Translations under genes and position numbers: made by a program
In this document: piece after piece, positions 46,641 through 58,607 of the stretch
Layout: the number at the start of each line of letters is the position of its first letter
Numbering within the stretch: position 1 is the stretch's first letter
The notes under the pieces: model-generated
The model's input: the letters and a program-made list of their open reading frames with translations, nothing else
Told to the model about the DNA's origin: nothing
Databases searched by the model: none
Assembly: GCA_020796225.1 (NCBI GenBank)
Contig: CM036756.1
Coordinates: 51,502,363-51,566,362, forward strand
Source: Arion vulgaris
Lineage: Eukaryota; Mollusca; Gastropoda; Stylommatophora; Arionidae
Reading direction: 5' to 3'
Length of the DNA stretch: 64,000 nucleotides

Positions 46641-47885
46641 CAGTTCCATATATATATATATTGAATACTGAGAAGTCAACAATATGATACAATAGCCTCA
46701 CACTAATTTCGATATACGCCTCAACTAAAAGTGTGTGTCGCACTTATGACGTCATTTAATTACCCTGTTCAAGCCCGAGTCTATTTGGTGCACGGAAAAT
46801 GTAAGAATCGTTCAAAAAACCACGGAATTCGTCCTGAATGTTTCTATTTTTGTCATCAATGTATTAAATGGCTGTAAACATGAGTTTTCTTCAACCATGC
46901 CAATGGTCGCGTTAAATATATAGCACAAAGAAGGAAACTTCTAGATGGTATGATTGTTTGAATGGCAAAAAATATTTTGTAGCGTCGGGAATATGTGTAG
47001 TTCAAATGCAAGTTTTCAAGTTATTTAATCAAATGGTTACAAAGATAAAATATTTATCTGTGGGCATGACAAGTTGAACGACTATAGACATGAACACAGA
47101 CAGTTAGACAGGGACTTCCATGAGTTACTTATTCAGCTTATTCTTCATTTCTAGATTTGAGACTTAAAGTCATTGAAGAAGAGGTATTGAAGGAACAGCA
47201 TTTGCTGTAAATCATTTGCAGCCAACCTTTGATGTGGAGACGACACAAGCTGATGATGATGTTAATGATATTTGTGTAGGACGTTTTCGGAATGGGCCTC
47301 TTCTTGTACAAGATCTCTTAGTCATCTAGCTCGTTCGTCCCCAATGAAGATATCGCTCGTCGCAGAGTTTTTTTGTTCAACTTCTCTCATAGCATGTCTG
47401 AAAAGGATAATGATTGTCTCTCATGTTGATAATGAACTTCCTTAGTACGTTGATTTGTTTCAGCACATCAACGATTTCTTGTAAGAAAACTATGGAATTC
47501 TCACTACTCTTCTGTATAATTATATCTCACGGTGTCCAGTGATTTTATTGTTTATTTATTGTATTTGGAACCGATCTTGTGATCACTGCAGACAAATACT
47601 ACAGATCGATACTCATTCTCCACTTTCTTGCAGCCTCTGCTCGGGCAAAATTCATTAGAAAAGATTAAAAATAAAATATCTACAAAATATCTTCACCATC
47701 TTCAAAATTGCATCGGGATCCTGCCAGTGCTACATGGAGTTCGTGCACTGCAGCTGAGATCTTCCTTTGTAAAAGAGATCGGAAAAACATGGTTAATAAC
47801 GAAGTGCAATGATGATGGCCTTACAAATCAACCAATCAATCAATCAAATGTAAGTCATCAAACCACAACGCAATTACTAAACATA
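46641..47885. other. Unassigned sequence
   Basis: I recognise no domain on either strand. The plus frame 47628-47966 ends at a caatcaatcaatcaa stretch (47830-47850) that resembles a LINE tail, but the protein has no motif I know. Confidence 0.45.
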
Positions 47886-47889
47886 TGTA

Positions 47890-48066
47890 GCATGCCCCCT
47901 TTATATATTCTAACATTTATTGTCTATAGTAGCTACCTATGTCCGTATTTGTTCTATATATTCTAACATTTATTGTCTATAGCTAGCTACCATATGTCCG
48001 TATTTGTTCTATATATTCTAACATTTATTGTCTATAGCTAGCACATATGTCCGTATTTGTTCTATG
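47890..48066. repeat. 53-bp tandem repeat, three copies
   Basis: The unit starts tatatattctaacatttatt and ends tccgtatttgttc. Copies begin near 47898, 47951 and 48010 with small indels around the tagctagctac stretch. Confidence 0.88.
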
Positions 48067-49271
48067 TATCACTGAAGAACTCCAATTTCTGTTTACAGAG
48101 ATAACTATTTGACGCATATAATATATTTTCTATTATGTAACTGGTGTTCTGTTTCGAGCTTATCTCAGCTACACTTATCATTTAATCTTATCTCGGTGGT
48201 TGAGGTATTTCAATTGATAAACTTGTCTTAGCAATTTCCAATTTACTTTGATGATGTATTCCAATGGAATATCCTATTTTATATTTACTACCGTCTTCTT
48301 AATATTAAAGTTGGCGCGTATATTTTTTTTGGCTATGTCGTCACAATATTTACTAGTTTCTGGAGATCTATTTTGTGTTTCTCCTCTATTATGACTTGTG
48401 CCGTCAGCATCTATCGAATTATTCATGTTATGTCGGCCTACATTGGTTCCATCCATCTCGTTTATTGATCTCATAATATTGATACAGTTCAATGAAAAAA
48501 TATCCAAGCTAACACGCAACCTTGCCTACGCTTCTTTTTGATCTGCTTAGGTAATGTTGATTACTCGCAAGACTAAATTTTGCTGGCAGTAAATGTTCTT
48601 AAAAACTTAGTAACTATTTAATGATTCATTTGTAAATTGATTTTGATATAAAGTGTGTTTTTATTTATAGGGTTTATTCTATCTCTTTCTCTCTCTCTCT
48701 CTCTCTCACTCTCTCTCGCTCTCTCTCTCTCTCTCTCTTGAATAGTGATCATATCTCTTCTTTGTCCTGTGAATTCTAAGAATTGTTATGTAAAACTTTG
48801 TTTCAAAACATTCAAATTTCTTCTTAAATTGTTTATGAAATGAATGGTCCATGATCCATGATCTTCTTCTTCATTCACTCTCAGACATCAACTTTAAAAT
48901 GTTCAAAGAAAGCCTCAATCTCTAGAGAACTTATTATCATGCAATGAGACTGGTGACCGCCACGTCTGTTTTCTCTGCTTCTCGTGTGCTGAACATCTTT
49001 ATCGAATGAAAATGACATTACCACGTTTTGCTCCCATTTCTGACAGTACGCTGAGGATTGTATAAGATAGAGGAAATAAGACCGCTTGCCCGATTCTGTC
49101 GTTACGCATATCGTGTTTTTCCTACATTCCATGTGTGAAGCTGTTGGACTATTTCTAATGATCCTGTATCTCAATGTAGACGAGATCTAGTGCCCAGTCC
49201 TATCGAAGATGAACGATACAAAGTTGGTCCTGTGCTAGAGTAGAGCACCAACTTTGACAGTTTAAAATTGA
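48067..49271. other. Unassigned sequence with a (CT)n tract
   Basis: A CT microsatellite lies at 48677-48738. The minus frames 48274-48519 and 48881-49174 carry no motif I recognise and may be old element fragments. Confidence 0.45.
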
Positions 49272-49279
49272 AAAATCAG

Positions 49280-49331
49280 CAATCTGTACAGGCAATCTGT
49301 ACAGGCAATCTGTACAGGAAATCTGTACAGG
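49280..49331. repeat. 13-bp repeat, four copies
   Basis: caatctgtacagg is repeated in tandem; the last copy begins gaaatc. Confidence 0.9.
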
Positions 49332-49371
49332 CACAGCACCTGTAAAATGTGAGATATAAAAAGCTTAATTC

Positions 49372-49548
49372 TCACCAAATCTACCACATGTAAAATGAAC
49401 CAAATCTACCACATGTAAAATGAACCAAATCTACCACATGTAAAATGAACCAAATCTACCACATGTAAAATGAACCAAATCTACCACATGTAAAATGAAC
49501 CAAATCTACCACATGTAAAATGAACCAAATCTACCACATGTAAAATGA
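49372..49548. repeat. 25-bp array (about 7 copies)
   Basis: The unit is aaccaaatctaccacatgta followed by aaatg, perfect except at the edges. Confidence 0.95.
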
Positions 49549-49780
49549 ATACGAAGTTCAGTATATTATATTTATTCATTGTGAGAAATGTCATTTAGAA
49601 ATTTGATTTATCACTTTTATTCCAACATTTCCCAAAGTCTCAATGTATACTGTAGTATCTGTTCCTGGTAGCATATTTACTGCTGATGTTCTTAACAGCA
49701 TCAGAATCAAGTATTGGTGTCCATGTTTAAAAAGTAGCTGAAAGGAAAAGGATTGACTTCTTTGAAAGATTTTTTTCATT
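49549..49780. other. Unassigned flank of the 50-bp array
   Basis: The minus strand has an open frame (49779-49591) containing GTDTTVYIETLGNVGIKVIN. I do not recognise it. Confidence 0.4.
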
Positions 49781-50483
49781 TTGTTCGATCACTCTCAGCA
49801 GAAATGGTCCACCACTTGCCGAGCAACAAGTTGTTCGATCACTCTCAGCAGAAATGGTCCACCACTTGCCGAGCAACAAGTTGTTCGATCACTCTCAGCA
49901 GAAATGGTCCACCACTTGCCGAGTAACAAATTGTTCGGACACTCTCAGCAGAAATGGTCCACCACTTGCCGAGCAACAAGTTGTTCGATCACTCTCAGCA
50001 GAAATGGTCCACCACTTGCCGAGCAACAAATTGTTAGATCACTCTCAGCAGAAATGGTCCACCACTTGCCGAACAACAAATTGTTAGATCACTCTCAGCA
50101 GAAATGGTCCACCACTTGCCGAACAACAAATTGTTAGATCACTCTCAGCAGAAATGGTCCACCACTTGCCGAGCAACAAGTTGTTCGATCACTCTCAGCA
50201 GAAATGGTCCACCACTTGCCGAGCAACAAATTGTTAGATCACTCTCAGCAGAAATGGTCCACCACTTGCCGAACAACAAATTGTTAGATCACTCTCAGCA
50301 GAAATGGTCCACCACTTGCCGAACAACAAATTGTTAGATCACTCTCAGCAGAAATGGTCAACCACTTGCCGAGCAACAAGTTGTTCGATCACTCTCAGCA
50401 GAAATGGTCCACCACTTGCCGAGTAACAAATTGTTCGGACACTCTCAGCAGAAATGGTCCACCACTTGCCGAGTAACAAAGCA
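49781..50483. repeat. 50-bp array (14 copies)
   Basis: The unit is gttcgatcactctcagcaga, aatggtccaccacttgccga, gcaacaagtt. Variants are gttagatcac and gaacaacaaa, often together, so copies fall into blocks. Array length is not frame-preserving, but open frames run on both strands by chance. Confidence 0.95.
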
Positions 50484-51300
50484 CTAAACCCTCTAGCTCC
50501 GTTAAAAAAAACGTATGAATCCTCAAGAAAATGCCAAACTTCAGAAAACAAGACACGAGCTTAACCACATTGCCACAAAGATCTTCAATTGTACACATAG
50601 ATATCTTCTCCTTCGAACGCCCATATCGGCCACTTGTTAACCACTCTGTGTGATATGTGATCTGAGCATATGAGCGATTGTACGTTCTGTCAGTTATGCG
50701 GCTACAAGTAGGCCAGCACATCTTATTTATGCGATCCTTTTTATTTACTATGATAGCTTCCCTAGGTCCTACATCAGTCGCCTCTTACCTCATGCCTTGT
50801 AGGTCGCAGTGGTACTATTCTTTGCTTCCTTGCGGGCCCGGGAACCACACGGGTGATATACATGTGTCTTGTATATTTGCTTCTAATCTGTCATCATTTT
50901 ACTGCTCACTACTGTATTTCATCTTTCTATTATGTTCTCGCTTCCTCCTCCTCCAATACACACACATTACCATTTATTGCTAAAGACAACAGTTATAAAC
51001 TTGTATGTTACATATCCTGAGTCACGAGTAACTATTATGTCAAAGAGTTTATGCATATATGTATCATCTAGTTACTGATTATTTATATCCACTGGTCGCG
51101 AGCACCGTTATGTAAAAGTGTACATGCTGTTTATTTATTTATCTGTTCTACTGTTTACTTTTATCACACACAGTCGTACACTCTGACATACATACTCTAC
51201 AATGCAACTCTAATTCTTTTCTCTCAGGATCCCGCTTAGACTGATGTACCATATTTTCTCAGAAATTTTGCTGTTGTTTTTTTAAGAACTCCGCCCCTCC
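50484..51300. other. Unassigned sequence
   Basis: No motif is recognised. A GC-rich spot (tgcgggcccgggaaccacac) lies near 50832. Confidence 0.5.
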
Positions 51301-51714
51301 TTATAGCTTTTCATTAAATTCGGTATTTTCTGGCCAGGTCTCGTTTCTCAGGCCTGCCGGCAGTTGACAGTCTTGCAGTAGATTCTTTGCAGTCATGTCC
51401 GCCCTCTCGCAGTGGCACAGGCTAGATGAACCAATTTTAAATTTGTTGTACATGTGGGCCCGGAGTCTGTTATGGCCGGTACGGAGGCGGAATATAACAA
51501 CTTGTTCGCTACGGATAGACCATAGTACCCATCTTTGGTGCTGTGATTGTTTCCAGCGCCGTGATGGGCGTGGACCATGACCCCTGTGATATTGCTCACA
51601 CGGTTTTGGCTGCTGCTCACTTTGGCGAATTGCTTTTTGGATGCACTGCCCCATGCTGCAATGCCGTACTCCAGGATTCAACTCTAATTCTATGTTCTTA
51701 CAATACAAACTCAA
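51301..51714 (-). pseudogene. LINE C-terminal (post-RNase H) fragment
   Basis: The minus strand reads RSEQVVIFRLRTGHNRLRAH, MYNKFKIGSSSLCHC, NLLQDCQLPAGLRNETWP. This matches the conserved FRLRTGHNxLxxH ... CxC ... HxLQxCP tail of RNase H-bearing LINEs, with His replaced in HLLQ. The frame is open from 51714 to a stop at 51301. Confidence 0.8.
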
Positions 51715-51924
51715 TGTCCGATAATATCAGATATACCAGACGACCCAGACGGCCTAAAAACTAAGCTTTGTGGAAACCTGATAGGCCTGAAGACGACTGC
51801 CCTGTTTGTGATCCACAGTAAACTAAGAGCATGACCAGAGATCGCTGACGAAGAAGAAAGAAGAAGATATCAGAATCCGAAACGATTATTTGCGTTTTTA
51901 AGTTTCTCTAATGTACTCTCTGTT
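51715..51924. other. Possible LINE 3' untranslated tail
   Basis: It contains a GAA-rich run at 51850-51872 after gatcgctgacgaagaagaa. It may be a LINE or SINE tail; the identity is unclear. Confidence 0.35.
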
Positions 51925-52170
51925 TCTCTGTCTGTAGCTTCAGAGGTAGTGAGCTCGATCACAACCTAAGCGTACATGGTTCAAACTCCGCGGCGGGTAT
52001 ATTTGAAAGAAAATTAGTTACCGTGGATTTTTACTAACGACAAAAATAGACCTCACCGTGCAGAAAACAATGACAAACGTATAAGTGGTGCCTATAAAAT
52101 CAACGACTTCTTTACTGTTCTTGATGGCTAAGTCCTGTAAAGGATATGCCACGATTTTCATTTTCAATAT
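51925..52170 (+). mobile_element. tRNA-derived SINE
   Basis: Head: tagcttcagaggtagtgagc (box A-like) and ggttcaaactcc (box B) about 30 nt apart, as in a tRNA promoter for Pol III. The 3' body, ataagtggtgcctataaaat and gtcctgtaaaggatatgcca, recurs at 61587-61655 and in diverged form at 54035-54060 (minus). Confidence 0.72.
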
Positions 52171-52869
52171 ACAAAATGGGTAATAATCAACTCATGCACA
52201 CAAAAATGAAATCACACAACTCCTGTTACATCATTTACTAGTAAAACTATATTCCCTTTTTAACACCATTTCCACAATTTTGTTATTCCTGGTAAACCTG
52301 ACTAGTTTCCCCCAACCTCCATCGAAACATGCCACCAAAACTATATTCTATTCTCATCAGCTCAGTTAATTTATTGACAACTAATTATAAAAATAATAAA
52401 AATGAGTGATATCTTCAAGCTTGTCTAGTAAAATAATACAGGTAAAATTGCCCTTATATAATCATTGTTTCATCTATAATACAGACTATAAATGTCTGAG
52501 TTCCCAAATAAGCAGATGAGTCTGTTCTCGTCGAAATAGATCTCTGACTTTCTGGAAGATACTTAGAATCTGAGCTTTCAAATAAGTAGATGTGTCTGTT
52601 CTTGAGCTAATAGAATCTATGGCTATCTAGCAGACGGACTTGGAGTCTGATCTCGGTAAAAACGTGGATTCTCTAGTCTCGATGAAAATATAATATAGCT
52701 ATCTAGAAGACAGACATAGAGAAAACGTCTCTCTCTCTTTCACTCTCTGTCTCTCTCTGTCTCTCTCTCTCTCTCTTTCTTTCTATCTCAGTGTGTGTTT
52801 GTATCTAATATATCATGTTTTCTCTAAGTTCTCTGTGCTTTCTAAAATTGAACTTTTTATTCAATCAGA
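52171..52869. other. Unassigned AT-rich sequence with (CT)n
   Basis: A CT/TTTC-rich tract lies at 52725-52790. No coding motif is visible. Confidence 0.55.
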
Positions 52870-53355
52870 GTATGATCTCTAATATTGTAGTTACGTTGGT
52901 TCGCAAATATATAGTAGACATGACTTTACTCGATGCTTTGTAGTTATGTTGGTTATCAAATATATAGTAAACATGACTCTACTCTATGTACTGTAGTTAT
53001 GTTGGTTTCAAATATATTGTAATCATGACTCTACTTGATGTATTGTAGTTATGTTGGTTCTCAAATATATAGTAGACATGACTCTTCTTGATGTATTGTA
53101 GTTATGTTGGTTTCAAATATATTGTAATCATGACTCTACTTGATGTATTGTAGTTATGTTAGTTCTCAAATATATTGTAGACATGACTCTACTTGATGTA
53201 TTGTAGTTATGTTGGTTCTCAAATATATTGTAGATGACTCTACTTAATGTATTGTAGTTATGTTGGTTATCAAATATATTGTAGATGACTCTACTTAATG
53301 TATTGTAGTTATGTTGGTTATCAAATATATTGTAGACATGACTCTACTCGATGAA
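52870..53355. repeat. About 53-bp array (9 copies)
   Basis: The unit is ttgtagttatgttggttctc followed by aaatatattgtagacatgac and tctacttgatgta. Shorter variants lack the acatg or ctc bases. Confidence 0.92.
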
Positions 53356-53639
53356 ACATCGACTTTTGGTTCAATGGTTTCTCATCGGGATTCTTCTACC
53401 TATGAGTTATTTATTTTATTAATCACTAGATTGTATCCGATAGCGACCTACTAGTCAATTATATTTCTCCCAGTCTAGACTTCTGGCCTACTTTTTCTCT
53501 CTCAGTGTCTCTTCGGAACTGCTCTGCTTCTCCTCCGGTCTTCTCTCTGAATCTGCTCTCTCTGTCTGCTCTATCTGACGTTGGGGCTGTTTTGTCTGAC
53601 TTCAGGGCTGCTCTGTTTTTCTACTCTTCTGTTCTTTGA

Positions 53640-54005
53640 GTTTGCTCTCTCTAACCTCGCAGCTACTGCTCTGTCTGACATCGATGGCTACTGCTCTGTC
53701 TGACATCGATGGCTACTGCTCTGTCTGATATCGATGGCTACTGCTCTGTCTGACATCGATCGCTACCGCTCGGTCTCACATCGATGGCTACTGTTCTGTC
53801 TAACATCGATGGCTACTGCTCTGTCTGGCATCGATGGCTACTGCTCTGTCTGACATCGATGGCTACTGCTCTGTCTGACATCGATGGCTACTGCTCTGTC
53901 TGACATCGATGGCTACTGCTCTGTCTAACATCGATGGCTACTGTTCTGTCTAACATCGATGGCTACAGCTCTGTCTGACATCGATGGCTACAGCTCTGTC
54001 TGACA
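53640..54005. repeat. 25-bp array (about 14 copies)
   Basis: The unit is ctctgtctgacatcgatggc followed by tactg. Degenerate precursors (gctctatctgacgttgg, ttttgtctgacttcaggg) lie upstream from 53560, so the array grew from related CT-rich sequence. Confidence 0.93.
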
Positions 54006-54034
54006 TTAAAGTTTCACGTCTATATATATATATA

Positions 54035-54290
54035 TGTAAAGTTAATTGCATATCCTTTATAGGACTTTGCGAAGCAATCCCAGTTTTTTAACGCTGTTTG
54101 TATTTTTCTAAGCATTATTACGTTCAGTAGTTTGCCCTTGCTTTCTGAACGGGTGGTGCCATCGTCCTTTGTTAAAATCCATGCGAAACAATTTGCAACC
54201 AAATTGTCCGCAACGTGATTCGAACTCAGAACGTCGGAGTTAATAAACCGAGTCACTATAATCTAAGCCACATGTGCCACCATTTATCTA
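54035..54290 (-). mobile_element. tRNA-derived SINE, minus strand
   Basis: The minus strand has a box A-like tggcttagattatagtgac and a box B agttcgaatcac, spaced as in a tRNA. It ends with aaagtcctataaaggatatg and a TA-rich tail (54015-54037). The 3' motif is shared with the SINEs at 51925 and 61587. Confidence 0.7.
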
Positions 54291-54296
54291 AATATA

Positions 54297-54415
54297 TATA
54301 TATGTATATATGTGTGTGTGTGCGTGTGTGCTTGTGCGCGCGTGCGTGTGTGCGTGTGTGCGTGTGCGCGCGTGCGTGCGTGCGAGTGCGTGTGTGTGTG
54401 AACGTGTGTGTACGT
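54297..54415. repeat. (TG)n/(GC)n microsatellite
   Basis: Alternating purine-pyrimidine dinucleotides (tg, cg) with a GCGCGC core; such sequence can adopt Z-DNA. Confidence 0.9.
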
Positions 54416-54950
54416 AATAAAATTACAATTTCATTTGTTTGGAGATTTGGTCATTGGCTCTTATGATTTGACAACCAAATTATTTTATCGTAATTCATAA
54501 TTGGAAAACAAATGAAATATTATTTCTTCTACTCTGCAAATTTCAGAACCAAATCGTGTTAACTTAGTTTAACCAATAGTTCGTCTCTATTGTTATTTTA
54601 CTTGGTAATTCACAGAGCACAACGGATAGTGATTATTTTAACCCAGATTTGCTTTTGAGCTAATGTTAAGTAAAAACGGTAAGGATGTAAATGTTATCAT
54701 CCTTTGAGACCCACTTGTATATTTTAGTTCGTTTGATCACAACTGCCAACACAGAAATTGCTTTAGTTTTACCTCGTTAATGTCTCTCTCACTTCCGGTG
54801 TATATTAGCCAACAGATACATGGTCTGTTTATCCCCAGGTTCATCAGTTTCAGTTTAAATTTGTCTAAATGTCACCAGTAACTTACCGGATTGATTAGTT
54901 TCAAGTAAAATAAAAGTCATTAGCGGATAGGAAAGTCTTGAAATAAAACT
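54416..54950. other. Unassigned sequence
   Basis: AT-rich; no recognisable gene or element. Confidence 0.6.
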
Positions 54951-54951
54951 G

Positions 54952-55315
54952 ATGGGAAAACCAATGAGCTATATAAAACCAATGAGCTATATAAAACCAA
55001 TGAGCTATATAAAACCAATGAGCTATATAAAACCAATGAGCTATATAAAACCAATGAGCTATATAAAACCAATGAGCTATATAAAACCAATGAGCTATAT
55101 AAAACCAATGAGCTAATAAAACCAATGAGCTATATAAAACCAATGAGCTATATAAAACCAATGAGCTATATAAAACCAATGAGCTATATAAAACTAATGA
55201 GCTATATAAAACCAATGAGCTATATAAAACCAATGAGCTATATAAAACCAATGAGCTATATAAAACCAATGAGCTATATAAAACTAATGAGCTATATAAA
55301 ACTAATGAGCTATAT
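54952..55315. repeat. 18-bp array (about 20 copies), CCAAT and TATA motifs in each unit
   Basis: The unit is accaatgagctatataaa. Each unit contains ccaat and tatataaa. Four copies read actaatgag, and one copy lacks the second ta (near 55115). Confidence 0.96.
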
Positions 55316-55499
55316 GTTTTTAAATAAATAAAAAAAGTCAAATAAAAGTCAAAAGCAGTTCTTGTTGTTGTTACAAATGTAGGCGTGTCTACTTATTCGT
55401 AATGAACTTAGACTTAGAAGCTGACATATGTAAGTTCAAATACAGGAATATTTCCTTAAGTACTTTTATTCATTATGTTAAAGAGTTCACCTATATAGA

Positions 55500-56125
55500 T
55501 CACCAGACCTGTTCCCACTGTATTGCGAGAACATTTTTAGGTATATAAAGGATATTGTTGAAATAGCTGTAGGAGGACATACTATAAATAACCTGAGATA
55601 CGATGATGATATTGTCTTAACAACAAGAAATGAAATGGAGCTCCAGAAATAAGTTGATACGGTTGTGACAGAAAGTATCAACAAAAGACTCAGTTTGAAT
55701 ATTAAGAAGACAGAAGTTATGATCATATCAAAGAAGCAGACTAACAAAATGCACCGTCACAGTAAATGGGACTGAGCTAAGACCAGTACAGCAATTTAAA
55801 TACCTCGGAGTCCTGGTAACAACAGGTGGCAGATGTCGATCCGAAATAAAGAGCAGAATAGGGCATGCGAAAACATCGTGCCTGAAAATGAGAAGCATTA
55901 TATGCAACAAGTCCTTGTCAACTGAGATCAGAATGCGAGTTATTCAGTGCTACAAAGAACCAATACTGACATACGGATGAGAGTCACGGACAATAAATAC
56001 ACGGATAGCCTGACTTCATGACACGGTAGAGCGTCAACATCTGAGATGATAATAAACACCAAAGATAGAGATTTGTAGAGATCCATGATTGCCTACGTCA
56101 GTCGGTACGGTACCTGATGATGATG
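55500..56125 (+). pseudogene. LINE RT 3' portion with (TGA)n end
   Basis: The plus strand contains INNLRYDDDIVLTTRNEMEL (55575; Y-x-DD-type catalytic box), SLNIKKTEVMIISKK (55692), FKYLGVLVTTGGRC (in another frame, 55795) and EIRMRVIQCYKEPILTYG (55924), then a degenerate C-terminus. It ends ggtacctgatgatgatgatg (56108), the typical 3' end of a common LINE group. Confidence 0.8.
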
Positions 56126-56224
56126 ATGAAAGAGTTCAGCAAGACTAGCAGACAGTTACGCCAGTGTTAATTATCATTTATCAGATTCAAATCCATAGAA
56201 GAGATTTAACGAGTTGTCTAGTAT

Positions 56225-57118
56225 AGTGCGGTATGAAGAAATTGCTTGCAATTCCTATAACGGTACGAGAGAATCTATTCTTATATAAGACAAAGATGAA
56301 TGGAATTTTATGTCTGTCCAAATTGTTTGGAGATATCTGGACATCCTACGGACTTAAAATTTGGCAAGAGTGTGGTTTTCATGGATACGAAGAGGGAAAA
56401 ATTATAAAACTATAACTTTTTTATTTTTCTATAGCCATATTCCCAACTTAACGCGCATGGTCATTCTGCATAGAAATCGCCGAAAATGTATATCCATGTT
56501 TTCACGACGTTTCCGGTCACATGATCGTGTTAATTTCCGCTGGCGAAACGGGTAATCCAAAGTACGGTAGTTTTACAAAATACAAAAACATTGACAATAC
56601 ACAGCAACGTTTCGACCAACAAGGTCTTTATCAAGTAAACAATACTACAAAGTGACAAATATCACAGCACACTACATACAGACTTTGACAAAGATTATTA
56701 CCTTCCGCTCAAGTCCCATTGTCATATAATACTATGATAACGTCACTATTAATATAACGTATTTTAAACACATTTGCTCGAACATGCGCTCGATTTAATA
56801 TTTTAAAAACATGCGCTCGATTCACGTTAAGGTCAATTTTTTTTTTTAAACACGTCGATAATCTGAGTAAATTTAATTTGCCAATTGTTATTTTTCAACT
56901 TCCACGGGAATTCAGTTGTATCAGGTTTTACTGGTAATCGGAACATTTCAATCTTATGTGGTCAACCGACAAAGTTTTCAAACCAAGCATGGAGAGAAAA
57001 CATATTGTTTTTAACGGGGAAGAAGCCGATTTTGAAGCAACGTGGCATGTTTCTTTATGGAACTTTGCAAATAGATTTAAACTAAATTCCCCGTGCAAAG
57101 AATAGGTAAACTGCTAGT
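56225..57118 (+). mobile_element. Helitron-like or other nonautonomous repeat, copy 1
   Basis: It aligns along its length with 57119-57980. Shared blocks include tatgtctgtcc, atatctggacatcctacgga, tatccatgttttca, tataacgtattttaaacaca, the ttttactggtaatcgga block, tcttatgtggtcaaccgaca and the end ccccgtgcaaag then ctgctagta. The CT-rich-to-ctagt ending hints at a Helitron; the evidence is weak. A PLE tail is inserted at 56560-56700. Confidence 0.5.
56560..56700 (-). mobile_element. PLE 3' tail, minus strand, inserted in copy 1
   Basis: It reads agtacggtagttttacaaaa, cagcaacgtttcgaccaaca and atcacagcacactacataca, then gactttgacaaag. It is important because it carries, as a single copy, the sequence amplified in the 33-bp and 31-bp arrays at 15246-23050. 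Confidence 0.82.
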
Positions 57119-57980
57119 ATATCATATATAAGACAAATATGAATTCATTGTATGTCTGTCCCAATTGTTTGAAAATATCTGGACATCCTACGGACTTGAA
57201 ATTTGGCAAGAGGGTAGTTTTCATACATGGAAAAATGTTAAAATTATAAAACGGGTATATTTGCTTGTTTCCATATTTCAACTTAACACAAATGGTCATC
57301 ATGTATAGAAATCGATGAATATGTCTATCCATGTTTTCAGATCCGGTGACGTGACGGTTCACTTGATCACAGCAGTCGAACATATTTGATGCTATCAATA
57401 CTATTATAACGTATTTTAAACACATATTCGTATAGGATACTGTGACTTAGTTGATTACAAGCCCGTCAACTATGCAGTATACAGTGTTCTCGATTCACGT
57501 TTAGGTCACATTTTTTTAAAATAACATCTCACGCTCGGGAAATTTGTTTGTTTCTTTGTAGTTTTTGTTTTTAAAACACATTGATTAATAATATGATTAA
57601 ATTAAATTTACGAATTGTTATTTGTCCACTTTCACGGGAATTCTATTGAATCAGATTTTACTGGCAATCGGAATGAATGACAGTTTAATCTTATGTGGTC
57701 AACCGACAGTTTTCCCACCAAGCATGGAGAGAAAACGTCTGCTAGATCTGGTAGCAGATGTACAAACTATAATATGTACATCTGCATCAGGGAGAATGCC
57801 GATTTTGATGTCATAAGGGTGACAGGGAACGGGACATTCATCCCGTGCGAAGAATGGGTACATTTACTAGGAAGATCAGCGGAAAAGGATAACAAATGTA
57901 ACTTTAAAAGTGTTGAAATATTACAACTAGATTTAAATTAAATTCTCCGTGTAAAGACCGGGTAGAACTGTTAGTATAAT
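57119..57980 (+). mobile_element. Helitron-like or other nonautonomous repeat, copy 2
   Basis: It follows copy 1 head to tail without a gap. It has an extra internal segment (about 57735-57880) absent from copy 1. It ends ctccgtgtaaagaccgggta then ctgttagtata. A plus frame (57693-57941) is open across it but has no motif I recognise. Confidence 0.5.
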
Positions 57981-58607
57981 AATAAAAATAATCACTGCTA
58001 GGCTTCTACAATATCTGACAATATATAATACACGACATTGTTCTGCTGTACACGAACAATAAAAGTTGCTGGTTTAATCTGAAGTTAAGTAGGAAGTCCT
58101 AGATATATTTTTAGATAGTGATCTATATCCAATCTCTTACTAACAAAGTGTTGACTGTGATTGTATCATTTCATGTATAGTCGGTAGTGGATGTGTGTGT
58201 GTGACAACAGTACAGTTTTTATTTTATTGATTTTGTGTTTATTTATTGATTTAGTTTACAGTTCATGGCTAATTGGTGAAATATATGATAGTAGTGTTAT
58301 TGATTCGGAATGTAATTCAACATTACTTTATGTGTACTTATAATTGTAACTATATAAATTTCTTCTGCAGTTGATGACTTCTTTGTGACTAATCGTATGA
58401 TGTGGTTGGTGGTATAGATAACAAACTGACTTGTTGTAAAGCTTATTGTAACATTAGTGAACAAGTATACACTTTAAAGTGACACTATAAAAAACAAGTT
58501 TAACCTTATTGATATTGTATACAGATAAAACACTACTTTGTGGGTAGATAAATGTAGAACTATTACTGCTGTGTATATATTCTATCTATATCCTATTCGT
58601 CTACCGT
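57981..58607. other. Unassigned AT-rich sequence
   Basis: No coding or element motif is recognised. Confidence 0.6.

Noticed and set aside
51925..52000. Functional tRNA gene
   Set aside because: Box A and box B are present, but the acceptor stem cannot be closed and a repeated SINE body follows.
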